NCBI GenBank assembly: GCA_030015575.1
Contig: CM057338.1
Location: forward strand, 135,433,546-135,497,545
Reading direction: 5' to 3'
DNA: 64,000 bases
Origin: Agapanthus africanus
Lineage: Eukaryota > Streptophyta > Magnoliopsida > Asparagales > Amaryllidaceae
Shown piece by piece: positions 49,364-59,872 of the stretch; the first letter of the stretch is position 1; every line of letters begins with the position of its first letter. The translations under genes were made by a program, and so were the position numbers. The notes under the pieces are model-generated. The model did not search any database. It had not been told where the DNA came from and saw only the letters and a list, made by a program, of their open reading frames with translations.

Positions 49364-49600
49364 TCTAACATGGCCCATGAGTACGTCAGGGTTAAGGACT
49401 GGATGTATGTGAATTGGCAACAACATATGCAACCTAAGTTTGTCACTGGAGTTTCTGCTTTCATTGAATTTGCACGTGCACATAATAAGAAGGAGAAGAC
49501 AGTAATGTGGCAGAAGAAGAAGGAGAAGATAGTAATGTGGCAGAAGAAGAAGAAAATGACATTCCTTGTTCTCTGTTTCAGCATCAATCTTCTGATATGA
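49364..49600 (+). pseudogene. Transposase-associated domain (N-terminus of TNP2-type transposase)
   Basis: The open frame starting near 49355 has DWMYVNWQQHMQPKFVTGVS followed by FIEFARAHN. This resembles the transposase-associated N-terminal domain of CACTA transposases (pattern WMY...G...F..FA). It then passes into Lys/Glu-rich repeats (MWQKKKEKIVMWQKKKKM) encoded by GAAGAAG runs and stops. The catalytic domain that should follow is absent. The next pieces downstream are AGO4-like, so the transposase gene was cut and refilled. Confidence 0.6.
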
Positions 49601-49766
49601 ACTAATGATGGCTTTCACATTGGCTTTTCCTTTTAGAGACTTCTTAGTGTCCAATGGAAAGTATACATCAGATTTGTGCAGGTCAGGTTCTTCTATGATT
49701 TTCAAGAATTTCAACTGATTCTGTAAATTACACCCTTGTTGGGTGATACTTTTACCACTTCTCACT
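49600..49766 (-). pseudogene. Unidentified coding-like fragment on the opposite strand
   Basis: On the minus strand an open reading gives GKSITQQGCNLQNQLKF, then IEEPDLHKSDVYFPLDTKK and GKANVKAIISSYQKID. It has even amino-acid use and looks like true coding sequence. CTGCAG just upstream could be a splice acceptor. I do not recognise the protein. It may be a third captured gene piece, lying in inverse orientation to the others. Confidence 0.4.
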
Positions 49767-50035
49767 GCAGGTGCGTTCTCTAATATCCATTTTGAATGTA
49801 ATATTATAGATATTCATACCCGTTTATGTCAAAATTACTTATATTGTCAATGTTTGATTGTCTAGTTGTTGGTGATGCATCCATATCAGAGACAGAGGCC
49901 ACTCCCGCTCCTCCAGGTATGTTTATATATCATATAGTGCATGTATATTGATATAGAATGCCATATCATAAATATACACACATTCCTTTTGCTCTTACTT
50001 AGATAGTAATTTTTATTATTGTCTAGCTGTAGGTG

Positions 50036-50352
50036 GTGACAGTAGTTGACAATAAAATTTGTCATCCTAGAAACTATGATTTTTATATGTGCTCGCATGC
50101 GGGAATGATTGTAAGTCGTGGACCTGGACAATAAATTCTTATTTGGTATTTGTTTGAAATCAAATTGAATACTATATAATTGATAAGTTTGTTATATTTG
50201 TATTTAGTTTGGAATTAACACAATATTTATTCACGCAGCATGCACTTATGAGAAATAGGGAACCATGCGTCCAACTCATTATCATGTGCTGCTTGATGAG
50301 ATTAGATTTGCGCCTGATGATCTACAAGAGCTTGTTCACTCCCTGTCTTATG
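50036..50352 (+). pseudogene. Captured AGO4-clade ARGONAUTE exons (PIWI domain)
   Basis: Exon 1 (50036-50110) reads [20 protein letters not shown] then HAGMI and ends before GTAAGT. Exon 2 (50259-50351) follows AAATAG and reads GTMRPTHYHVLLDEI, then FAPDDLQELVHSLSYV. Joined in phase 0, they align with the C-terminal PIWI region of AGO4/6/9-type ARGONAUTEs, whose mark is DDLQELVHSLSYV (AGO1-type proteins differ there). The RPTHYHVL piece includes the last catalytic His region. A small indel turns the usual YQRST into a stop at 50349-50351. The intron between the exons is kept. About 55 residues are covered, so no active slicer can be made. Confidence 0.9.
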
Positions 50353-50436
50353 TGTAAGCAGCGCTATATGGAGTTTATCTTGTTAATATGTATGTATTGA
50401 AATTAATTAATATTATTCAAATTTTGATACATGCAG

Positions 50437-51691
50437 ATACCAGTCCTCATGCTAAGAGGTTCGGCCGGTATATGGGGGATGAGAGCCGGCTCGTGAAGAA
50501 CTATCCACTTCACGTTGAGTGGGGCGAGCAGCACCGGCGCTCATTCGCCCTCTTCTTTGATCATGCTCGGGTATTAATATATATTTTCATTTGTGATATA
50601 ATGCAATATTAAGAGTTATTTTCTAATATATCTAATATTAAGAGTTATTTTCTAATATTGCAGACAGCTCAGACCCTGGCGCAAGGTGGTACACCGAGCG
50701 TGCTGTCCGTATATCTTGCCTTCCACGGCACCTCGACATATCCAGCCACGGGCGAGCTTCGATATCCCGACGTCGCTACCCAGGAGTATTGCATAAGTGT
50801 TAATATTTATTCAACCCATATTTGAAATTTTAGTTTTGAAAGGTTCAAATTTAAATTTTATACTTATACTTTACTGCTTAATGTGGGTGTAGGAGCGGGT
50901 GGTTGAGCAGGCCGAGGCCTCGGGGATCGATTTTAACGGACAGAGTGATCCAAGGATGTTGACCCCAGTCCTGGACGCCACACACGGACGCCACCACGGA
51001 GGTTGGGAGAGAGGCCGAGGACTGAGCCCTAGCAGGGCCCATATGAGGCTGGACTCCACCCCGGCGGATACTTCCTCCGTCTCCAGTGAGCGGCGTGTCC
51101 AGCAGGAACTGGAGAGCTTGAAGGCTACCGTTCAGGAGTTGAAGGAGATGCTGGTATGTATACTACTTAATAGTAAAATATCATGTCATATTATAGATAT
51201 CAACATATCCAATATTAGTATGTAGCCAGAGCTTATTTGGTTGTAGACTTAGGTTTGATTAATCATACATACATATCTAATTAAAATAACCTACGGTTTT
51301 CCAAACTAGATATCCAAATGGGGTTTCGAAATAACTTGATAATGATAAGAATTCGAATAATACACAGTTCTTACACGCTTATTACACACATTAGGTCCAG
51401 ACGCGACGGGGTACATCGGCCGAGCCTCCACACGTATCTCCTTCGGCTGCGGCTCCGCAAGCCACTACATCGGCTGCGGTTCCGCAGACAGCTCCTATAG
51501 CTGCACCGCACGCTCAGACTCCCGCAGCCGCAGCTCCGCAAGCCACTACCTCGACGGCGGCTGCGCAGACCACATCGCCAGCTCCACAGCCCGCTCAGAC
51601 TCCCGCACGTGCCGAATTGCATGGTTTATGGACCGAGGAGCAGGCGCGCCAGATTCTAGCGTTTATCAGAGATGAAGCTGGACCGAGCTAG
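50437..51691 (+). CDS. CACTA ORF2-like protein (Transposase_24 type)
   Basis: Four exons with good splice signals and no in-frame stop are seen. Exon 1 (50437-50570) reads DTSPHAKRFGRYMGDESRLV and VEWGEQHRRSFALFFDHAR, with donor GTATTA. Exon 2 (50664 to about 50805) has LAFHGTSTYPATGELRYPDV; its donor is unclear. Exon 3 (50893-51153) has ERVVEQAEASGIDFNG, GGWERGRGLSPSRA and a short coiled coil RRVQQELESLKATVQELKEM, with donor GTATGT. Exon 4 (51395-51691) is an Ala/Pro/Thr-rich tail ending LHGLWTEEQARQILAFIRDE and stop TAG. The HGR..G..RGRGLSPS block and coiled coil fit En/Spm ORF2 proteins, which bind the subterminal repeats. The 5' exons are missing or replaced by the AGO piece. Confidence 0.65.
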
Positions 51692-51964
51692 GGTAGCTTT
51701 TTTATTCTTATTTTTTGAAACATTTATTTATTTATATGATGCATATTGTACTACATTTTGAAACATTTTGGACGATATTGATATTGGTTTATATTTATAT
51801 CATATTCAGTTTTTGGGTTTCTTTTGTATATTATATGCGTGAGATGTGATTATGAATACTGCGATATATGTTGTGTGATGATTAATTTTATATTTGATTG
51901 ATGTATATATTATTGTGCACAGGGCGGGAAAAAATCAGGCAGCCCTTTTTAAAAAAAAATACAG

Positions 51965-52502
51965 ATAATGTGTACCTACGGATTAATCCATAGGTACACA
52001 TGTTGCCCCTACGGCTATATCCGTAGGGGCAAAATATCTGCAGTAACTGATATTTCCCTCATGATCTCAGTACCAGGGGGGTTGGGAGTGCCCCTATGGA
52101 CATATCCGTAGGGGCCATTGATTCGCCCCTACGGAGTTATCCGTAGGGACAACATATCAGAAATCCTAATTTTTTGCCCCTACGGATAAGTACCTACGAA
52201 GATATCCGTAGGGGATAGTACATGGCCCTACGGCTATATCAGTAGGTACAGTTAATATATTTAAAAAAACCGTAAATATTATAACTTTTTTTACCCTACG
52301 GCCTACTCTGTAGGTGAAACAGGACCTACACAGAAATCCGTAGGGGCAAGATTTTGCCCGTAGGGGCAAGTTCAGGGCTTCAACTTGCACCTGCGGCCTT
52401 TGCACCTACGGGGTCTTTTTTCGCCCCTACGCACATATCCATAGGGGCAGTGGGTTGCCCCTACGGATAAATCCGTAGGGGCAACCCTTATTTGTAGTAG
52501 TG
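51965..52502. repeat. CACTA 3' subterminal repeats
   Basis: More than a dozen copies of CCCCTACGG or its complement CCGTAGGGG, often paired as CCCCTACGGATATATCCGTA-type palindromes. They end in the terminal repeat at 52502. This region is about twice as long as the 5' one. Confidence 0.92.
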
Positions 52503-52505
52503 ACA

Positions 52506-54580
52506 GGCGACGATATAAATTAGTCTCCGTATATAAGCCACGGGCAACCAAAATAAACCAAATATAACAAGGCATGAAGTGATCTACTGGAGCAGGAGAA
52601 AGTTGTTATCGTAACGCGATAACGTAATTAACTGCAAGGGCTTGTACCTGCAGGGAAGAGCATCCCCGCAATCAAAAACCCTTTGTAAATGAGGGGCAAT
52701 CTGATGAAGTCTGCTATATCGGTCGTATCTATCCAAACCCACGATTTACGGTGCCATAAATCAACTTGGTATCTTCGGAGAGGTAGATGGATATGGCTAA
52801 AAGCATATGCCCCCAAATTTAGGCTAGACGTCCTCCGCATCTCAGTCCAGTCTTTGGCGGTAAACAGATTCTGGCACACTCGGTAAGAACTCTTTCTCTT
52901 TCCACTCCACACTTCGTGTGCCGTGACCGCGAACAAAATCACGGTTCACTATGGTTGCCGCTAGACTTAAGATACTAAAACATGGTGTCTTGATCTTGTG
53001 CAGAAATCAATGGCTTCCTACCGCACCTCATGCAATAGCGACTCCCACTCCGTCCCAGATGAAAGAGTGATGTACAGGCCCAACGCGACCTCCAACCCCA
53101 ACATGCTAGTAAGATAAGACACTCAGGCTATTACCGGACTTTTCTTTGGGACCATGCTCTCGCCCATGAATTTTGTCCCCTCATCTCCATAAGAAGAAGC
53201 TCCCCGAGGGCCGATCTTTGATTGGCTGGCAACCATGGCGGTTCCTATCAGCAAGATGTTTAAATTCGACGTCTCAGTATTCAATAAGCTGGGGAAGAAC
53301 TCAAGCGGGCCCATAAAGAAGCCCATGATACCTACCTGAAAAAGCCACCACAAAACGGCTAGCCTTACCTGCTCCTTCTACAGGTGAATTCAGCAAAAGT
53401 GCTTCCCCTCCCAGGAAGTTGGTCTTCCAAAGATTGGCCAACCCTACTCCAACTTAATCAAGGACGTCGGTCTTCAATACGCTGACGCCAACTAAAGCTC
53501 CTTAGTAAATCCGTGGGCATAATGAAGCCACTTCTGATATTGAGGCGGTCTCTACAGTAAGGCACGCTCGACATCGCCACTGGCGCCGAGTAAGACAGAC
53601 TGGGGGCAACTCCCCCTCTGGGCTTATCCCACCAGCTCCTATTGTGGAGGTCCACACTGTTGTTCCAACTGGGAACAATTTTGATCCGCTCAGGAGAGTC
53701 CGCAAGAACTCCCCGACGATGGTACTGAAGAAATCACCTCCGCCAACAGAGGCCCTAATACGGAAACAGCCGAAATAACCATATCAGCAGCTTTCTTCGC
53801 AAATCCATAGAGTATGGCGAAAAGTACAAAATTCTGTTCTTGACGAAAACTAATCTCGTCGACCTAAGAAATTTAATGTCCGACAAGAAAAAGACTGCTC
53901 CTCCACCATACAATAGAGGACTTCACCTATACAGGTGCCTGTCACAACGACTCCTTTAACTCCAATCTCTTATAAAAGAATGAGGACGGAGAAAATTCCA
54001 CCGCCTGCGACAAAATCCAATGATGAAAGTTCTAAACGCCCCAAGTTTGGAGGCATTATAATACATACGGTCTATATGGCCTTAGGAAAAGAAGAAAACC
54101 GTGCCTCGGTGAGTCACCGACTACAAACTCGCTTGTTGATGAAGGTTCAGGAGCAACAACAAAAGCTCTAAAAAATACTGACCTAAATAGCAGCGCTCAC
54201 CTGACAAAAAAAGTCCGGACAAAGAAAATGAACAACGCAAAGAGTAAGAAATTGATACAGAGCTCTTGTGACGAGTGCTGGAGAGAAAGGATAAAGAAGC
54301 TATCGAACAAACTGCTAATATAAAGCAGATGGCTCTTCTATTTCAATACACGGTTGGAATGATGATCCAACCAGAACCACCGGCCAAAAACCCGCCGATA
54401 ATTATCGAGGATGATAGAGGAGAAATATCAAATACTCCCCTGGCCTTATTTGCGGCCAAAGAGGAAAAAATCTCTAAGGCGGCCCTGAAAGACTACATTG
54501 TGTAACAAATCAGAGCTCATTAGGAAATTGAAGCTGTTGGACAACTCGAAAAACCAGGCGACCATATCCAGCCTGGTATA
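52506..54580 (+). mobile_element. Leader of decayed Tat/Ogre-like gypsy element
   Basis: It lies upstream of the gag domain below in the same element. Short plus-strand frames (for example 53935-54171 and 54275-54505) are Lys/Glu-rich and broken, as expected for the region before gag in Tat/Ogre-like elements. A minus-strand frame at 52628-52942 has no family likeness. No LTR or primer site was found here, so the 5' end is lost or unrecognised. Confidence 0.4.
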
Positions 54581-54589
54581 ACCAAATCA

Positions 54590-55080
54590 AGTCCTCGCCG
54601 GGATATACGATCCTGAAGTTCCACGTTCACAAAGGAACAGGAAATCTCCACCAGCATGTCGCACAATTCAGAGCACTATGCGGCAATACTAGAGGCGACA
54701 ACAAATTATTGCTTCTCCAATTCGTCGGGAGTTTGTCCGAGATAGCTTTCGAATGGTACTCGAAGCTCCCAAATGACTCCGTGAAAACCTTTTCTGAAAT
54801 GGAACTGTTGTTCATACAACGGTTCTCCAGCGCACTGAATGCACTCCGAACATGGGTCTAATATGCGATCCGGTAGCGAAACCTGTGGTCTAAGTGCGAA
54901 CAACACATTAAAGAGTCTCCAGCTATGGGCATGTTCATTGAGACCCTCGATCTTCAATCGACTGTGTCCCAGTTCATAACATTCTTCAAACCCACAATAT
55001 TTCAAGTGTTAATAGACAAGCTGGCCCAAATGGATCAGATAGGCCATGACCCTTCCTCCTCAAATAAAGACCCTTGAAAT
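54590..55080 (+). pseudogene. Tat/Ogre-like gag domain
   Basis: The plus-strand reading gives YTILKFHVHKGTGNLHQHVA, QFRALCGNTRG, LLLLQFVGSLSEIAFEWYSK, LPNDSVKTFSEM and LFIQRFSSALNALRTWV. These are, in order, the motifs of the gypsy retrotransposon gag domain (HxGTGDPxxH, GSLxxxAxxWYxxLP, F..RF). After a stop at about 54858 the frame continues to LIDKLAQMDQIG. The Asp of GTGDP is Asn here. In an intact element it forms the particle shell. Confidence 0.85.
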
Positions 55081-55089
55081 AACAAGGGT

Positions 55090-56600
55090 AAAGAGAAAGC
55101 GGCCTTTGTTGCCAAAACGCAACAACAGCTGTGCGGCCCAAAACCGGTTGCTCACCAAAACAACGAGTATCCGTGCCCGTCCTTGGAAGAGAGGCTAGGA
55201 CGTGCTTACTCGTTCCCTCGTGACAAGATGAGGAGACTGTTTGAACTGACGAAGCATAATAATTTCATCACATTGCCAAACCCGCAGAGTCCGGCACAAC
55301 CTGATGACGTCAACAACCCCAATTACTGCTCCTATCACAGAATAGTGAGCTACCCAATTGAGGATTGCTGCATCTTCAAAATTGGGTTGAAGACCGGTAC
55401 TAACCGAGAAAGTTTGTGTTGTCTAATAACTAGAAGGTAAACCCGCCCCAAAAGCACGCTCCCAAAAAGGGGATGCACAGGGGGCATCATGCTCACTTGT
55501 GGTGTAAGCTCCGTAGGAAGTGGCTCTTTCAGCGAAAACTAAAAGAATAATGAAGGATCTACAAGCGTGTCCGGCTGTCAAGAGGAAAAGCCCACTTAAA
55601 CCTGAAATAATCGAAGGGATGCTAAAAACCCGTCCCGGGCCGAAAACAACCGACAAAGGGAAAAGCCTCCAAGTCATGCCTTCAAAATCTTTTAAGAAAA
55701 AGAAGAAGACCAAGAAATCTGGGTAGCCTGCCGAGTATGACAAGGGCACAGATCTACAAAAGTACATAGACGCATTGGAAGAGTATAACCAGAAGGCACG
55801 GACACCAGTCATGCTCAAAGAATTCCTCAAGCATATTCTTGAGGACGGAGACATTGACAATGATGAGAGAAATGACTCATCAGAAGAAGCGGAAACTATG
55901 TAGCAAGTTACCACATGGTCTCCTATTCTTCGTTATATGACGAAGAAGCTCTCAGCGTCAGATAATGACGTGGAGGAACTGGGGGCGGAATCAGGACTAA
56001 AATCCTCGAAACTTCCAGAAGAAAACCCGATTGAGAGACTTTTAAACAAAGCCTTTCAAAAAAATAAAGACGACCGAGAACGCGAGACAACCATATATGC
56101 AAGGGCTAAGCGGCAGCATCTGAATAAAGAAGCTGCAGTAAGAACGATTCATAAAACGCTCTAACCAAATCAAAGCACACCTGTATTAAATAAGAGCAGG
56201 ATCAAAACTGAGAAACGATTCGCCAAAACCCTATCAATTGAGATGATGCTACCACCTCTCATGAAGTACACTTCTGGAGTCCCATACTCTGACAGAGGAG
56301 ACTCACATCCAAAATACTACCTATATCATTGAGGGGTCGCCCACCCCATCGAAGAATGCAATGCTTTCAAGAAGTGGTGGTAAGGATATGCTGCCTATCG
56401 AAAACACTTCAAGAAAGGGAAACGTGAAGCTCGCGCTCGTTAACGCAGGGATGGTGAGACGAACGCGCATGAAGAAACGACTGGTAACTATCATATGGTT
56501 GTCCCAATTCGGAAGGAGAAAAACCTCCAGTTCTCACGTTCGGGAGAGATTCCGAGGATGAAACACCCCTCAACCCTCTCTTCGAAGACTCCACTTCGGA
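55090..56600 (+). pseudogene. Tat/Ogre-like gag C-terminal region
   Basis: Broken frames include NNPNYCSYHRIVSYPIEDCC (55310-55365), which matches the YCxYHxxxGHxxEEC segment of Tat-like gag. They also include long Lys/Glu-rich stretches (55520-55726, 55937-56164) and a second HPIEECNAFKKWW segment near 56345. Two copies of the YCxYH/HxIEEC type are normal in this group. Many stops are present. Confidence 0.65.
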
Positions 56601-56688
56601 AAAAGAATAGGAGGAGAAAAACTATGAAAACATTCAGCTGCGTAACCATACACTACTTAAGAAGGACTTCGAACCTATAAATAATGGT

Positions 56689-57460
56689 TTGAACAAAAAG
56701 GACAAAGGGGAAGGGAAAACGCATGAGGAAATCGTCCTTGATGAAGAAGCAGTCATAGAGATAGCCGTAAAGGACCCGCCAAAGAAAAATAAGGTGGATT
56801 ACAACTTTCTAGCACATCTGAGAAAAATACCCTCACAGCTAAGCTTATTAGATGCTCTCCTCCTGTCCAAAGAGGTACGGGATTCCCTGATCAAGGCATT
56901 ACAAGAGCCCGATCAGTTTCAAGCTTTTCTTGCAGAAGAGAAGATGGAAAATGAACTGGAAGAGGTCGACACGACTGATATCATATTCAGTGATGAAGAT
57001 CTAATCCTCAGTACGTGCGAACATAATCGACTGCTATACGTTATCGGGTAATGCCATGACATTAAGATAGGGAATATCTTTGTCGACAACGAATCCTCTA
57101 TTAATCTTCTCAACTTGAGAGTGCTGAAGGAAATTTGCATGAATGTTCAACACCTTGTCCGAGATAAAATTACCATCTCTGGGTTCGACTCATAGTCATC
57201 ACGGACAATCGGGTTCGTAATACTGACGCTACACTTCGAGCCGCCCGTCATTGATATCAAATTTCATGTCATTGATGCCAAGAATTTCTATAACGCTTTA
57301 CTTGGCAGACCTTGGTTATACGAGTACAACATTGTCTCTTCTGCACAACATCAGTGTATGAAGTATTTCAAGGATTGCTCAGAGTACACCGTCACGGGAG
57401 AACTAAATCTGTTCTCGGTAAATGAAGTACGGAACTATGAATACGCGAAGTAATTTTTTC
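56689..57460 (+). pseudogene. Tat/Ogre-like protease region
   Basis: First comes an open Glu/Lys-rich frame (56689-57051) with DYNFLAHLRKIPSQLSLLDA and SKEVRDSLIKAL, a known spacer type before the Tat protease. Then comes the protease: IFVDNESSINLLNLRVLK has the catalytic Asp, but D-N-E-S-S replaces the usual D-N-G-S-S. Next is FHVIDAKNFYNALLGRPWLY and SSAQHQCMKYF. One stop lies near 57196. RT should follow, but sequence of this kind ends near 57460-57600. Confidence 0.8.
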
Positions 57461-57599
57461 CGGATTTCGAGGATACTGAAAGGTCCCACAAGACGGAAAA
57501 TAATCAAAAATTTGCAGCCACCATTCCAATCTTTGGAAGCGACACCTAGGATAACGAACAAATAGTTTACTCGGGGTAGTCCCAAAGGCAAAACAATAA

Positions 57600-58022
57600 G
57601 CTCGGGCTGTTGTCCTAAGGGTTAGTAAGATGAAAGAAAAGAAGAGATTTAAGAAATGCAAGCAAATTAGATGTTTTAAAACGAAACTAGTAATATGTAA
57701 TCATGAGCTGTTGTCCCAAGGGTTAGTAAGATGAAGGAAATTACTAATTTGAGAATAGAAATAAGTCTGAAAAATAGTCCCTATTCTTAAGTCCAAACTT
57801 TTGAATGTTGATATCCTACTATACGCACTTGCACACATCTTGAAACTTGGGATAGTAGAGAGTACCTTGAAATACTCTTGTTTGAAATGCTTAGTATGAA
57901 GAAAAAAATATAAATCAACAAAATATAAATGACACATAAAATATAAATGGTGAAGAAAAATGAACACTGGTTTTGTAATTACTTGATTGATGAAAATTCC
58001 GATTGTGTAAGTAATTCAAATG
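57600..58022 (-). mobile_element. Athila-like leader remnant, minus strand
   Basis: Reading leftwards from the primer site, this is the leader of a minus-strand element. It is cut at about 57600 by the plus-strand Tat-like element. Inside, GAGCTGTTGTCC(C/T)AAGGGTTAGTAAGATGA occurs twice (57592 and 57706), marking a short duplication. The block 57700-57960 is repeated, inverted, at 60590-60850. Confidence 0.6.
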
Positions 58023-58041
58023 ATCCCCGGCAACGGCGCCA
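58023..58041 (-). other. Primer binding site (tRNA-Asp type)
   Basis: The minus strand reads TGGCGCCGTTGCCGGGGAT, an exact match to the site used by Athila and Tat elements, two bases from the LTR edge at 58044. Confidence 0.92.
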
Positions 58042-58043
58042 TT

Positions 58044-59856
58044 TGATTGATCGTTTCTTTGTGTGTCGGTTTAAGAAAATGTATAGAATCACAATCAAAG
58101 AATTATATTTGACCGCAATCAACTACGATATCAGTTGTAGATCGTAAGCGAGTGCGGATCATCCACAGGGATTGTGCGATTCGTTTCTATATTTGTTTTG
58201 TTTGAATTGAAAAGTTAATCGAAAAGAAAAGAAAACATTGTTCAAGATTTTATCGATTGATTCAAGTGTCACTAGTCTAATCAAGAATCAAGAAAATGAT
58301 AAACAATCGAGAATCAGGGTTTCGATGATATTTCCAACCAAATGTCAAGAATCTAAATGAGGCTCGCAGGAATCGATTGGATCTATAGACGTGATGTAAT
58401 CTCAAGATATCGTGTTCTTGTTCTTCGAAGAATTGATACTAGATCGATGATGATCGATGAGAGTTAGGGCTTTCTCGTGAAACTAGGGTTTCATCATTTA
58501 ACCCTTGTTCTTTCGTCGATATCATTCACATTCTAGCCTCTGGCAATTTCAAGAAACGATCGTAACTCCCCAATTTCGAGCGATATCAATCAAGAAAGCA
58601 TCGCAACGAAACTGGATCGTCGGTTCTTGAACTTGCTAGGGTTTACAAAACTCGGAGGACTCAAGAATCGATTTAAGATATGTTACATCATCATTCTATT
58701 GATCGTCTCGACTCCTCGACGAGCAGAGTATTACTCAAACATCACAACAAGAACTACAACTAGAAATTGAGATCGAATCATGATGCAAGAATTTAAAGAA
58801 AACAAGATAAAAGAATATCACCTTTTATTTATATCAACAATTTGATTACAGTCGCTCAAGAACTACAAGAGGAAGAACTAAATTGTCGATTTGGCTTCGC
58901 TCGGCTCCGTGAGTCGCGGGTCGGCTTGGACCACTTGCTCTGTTGAAGATCGGCTCTGCTCCTAAAAGGTTGAAGGGCTTCTTGCTTGATTTGGTGCTCG
59001 GGAATCTTGGCTTTTGATTGGAATTAGCGTTAGGGTTTCACACAATTCTTGTCACTAGACTTGTGGAAGAAGATGAAGAAAGAGAGTGAATGGATCTAGA
59101 TTGATACTAGATTGGCTAAGAGATGATTAGATTCATAACCCTAGGTTTAGACTTCTATTTATAGACTTCCCAAACCCTAGGTCTAGGTTTGAAATTACAA
59201 TTCCCTCCAAAAGTTTGTTGAGGAGCTTCTAGAAAGAGTTTGTTGGGAGCTAGCTTAGGCTTTAAGCTAGGATTAATTAAGCTTAGAAAACCCTAGTTTG
59301 CTGATCTGGCAGAAGTCTATGGAGTCTTCTGGAATTTGACATGTCTTGCTGAAGTGTAGGAGCTGAGGGAAGCATTGTGCACTGAAATTGGAGGGCTGAT
59401 GTGGCAAGGTAGCCGCGGAACCGCGGCGCAAGCCGGCTCCGGCCGCTGTTCCGCGGCCAAGTAGTGTCTTCATGTCTTGGTTCTTTTGGTTTGGTCTTGG
59501 GCTAACATTTGGGGCTTTATCTGATATGTTGATTTGTATTTGTCCCTTTGGATTGATACCAGAACTGAAATCATTGAGTTGGCGTAATGTTTGATCAGCA
59601 CCATGTAAATTTTTGGCTTTTCTTCTGGGTTTTCCTGCACCGATCTCAAAACAAGTGTTGCGCAATATAGGGATGATGCGATGCCATGAAATGCTGTCAA
59701 TTTCCTTTATAGTGCCGGTTTTAGAGTCTAACACATGCAATCTGATATTTAACGGCTGATTTGCTAATATGTGAAATATGAATACCGTACACTTCTAAAT
59801 GAATGCAATTGATAGGGAAATTGCCAGTTAAAAGATGCAGTATTTTCGACTGATCA
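58044..59856 (-). mobile_element. Athila-like LTR shared by two interiors
   Basis: On the element strand it starts TGATCAGTCGAAAATACTGC and ends CGATCAATCA (1813 bp, TG...CA). A primer site adjoins its 3' end (58023-58041), as for a 5' LTR. A polypurine tract adjoins its 5' end (59857-59872), as for a 3' LTR. It therefore separates two internal regions of same-strand elements. No gene lies in it. The frame 59273-59740 on the minus strand has no family likeness. A GC-rich palindromic stretch, CCGCGGAACCGCGG, is at 59412. Confidence 0.8.
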
Positions 59857-59872
59857 AATTCCCCCAAACTTA
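59857..59872 (-). other. Polypurine tract
   Basis: The minus strand reads AAGTTTGGGGGAATT just before the LTR start. Similar tracts (AAGTTTGGGGGA) occur at about 61117-61130 and 61229-61244, which are further from any LTR edge. Confidence 0.8.

Larger units (their letters stand above)
45882..52502 (+). mobile_element. Complete CACTA (En/Spm) element carrying host gene fragments
   Basis: Ends are CACTGCTAAAATAGCGGGTT at 45882 and, reversed, CACTACTACAAATAAGGGTT from 52502. Both run into TGCCCCTACGGAT repeats. The 3-bp target duplication is ACA (45879-45881 and 52503-52505). Length 6621 bp. Inside, all on the plus strand, are TPR-protein exons, a transposase-associated domain, two AGO4-clade exons and an ORF2-like gene with its introns. 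The catalytic transposase region and DUF4216 are missing, so the element would need transposase from another copy. Clean ends and few stops suggest a fairly recent insertion. Confidence 0.93.

Noticed and set aside
51371..51622. Arg/Ser/Gly-rich minus-strand frame
   Set aside because: Shadow of the Ala/Pro-rich last exon of the ORF2-like gene on the plus strand.
59273..59740. 155-residue minus-strand frame in the Athila-like LTR
   Set aside because: Within LTR sequence, with no family likeness and no support as a gene.
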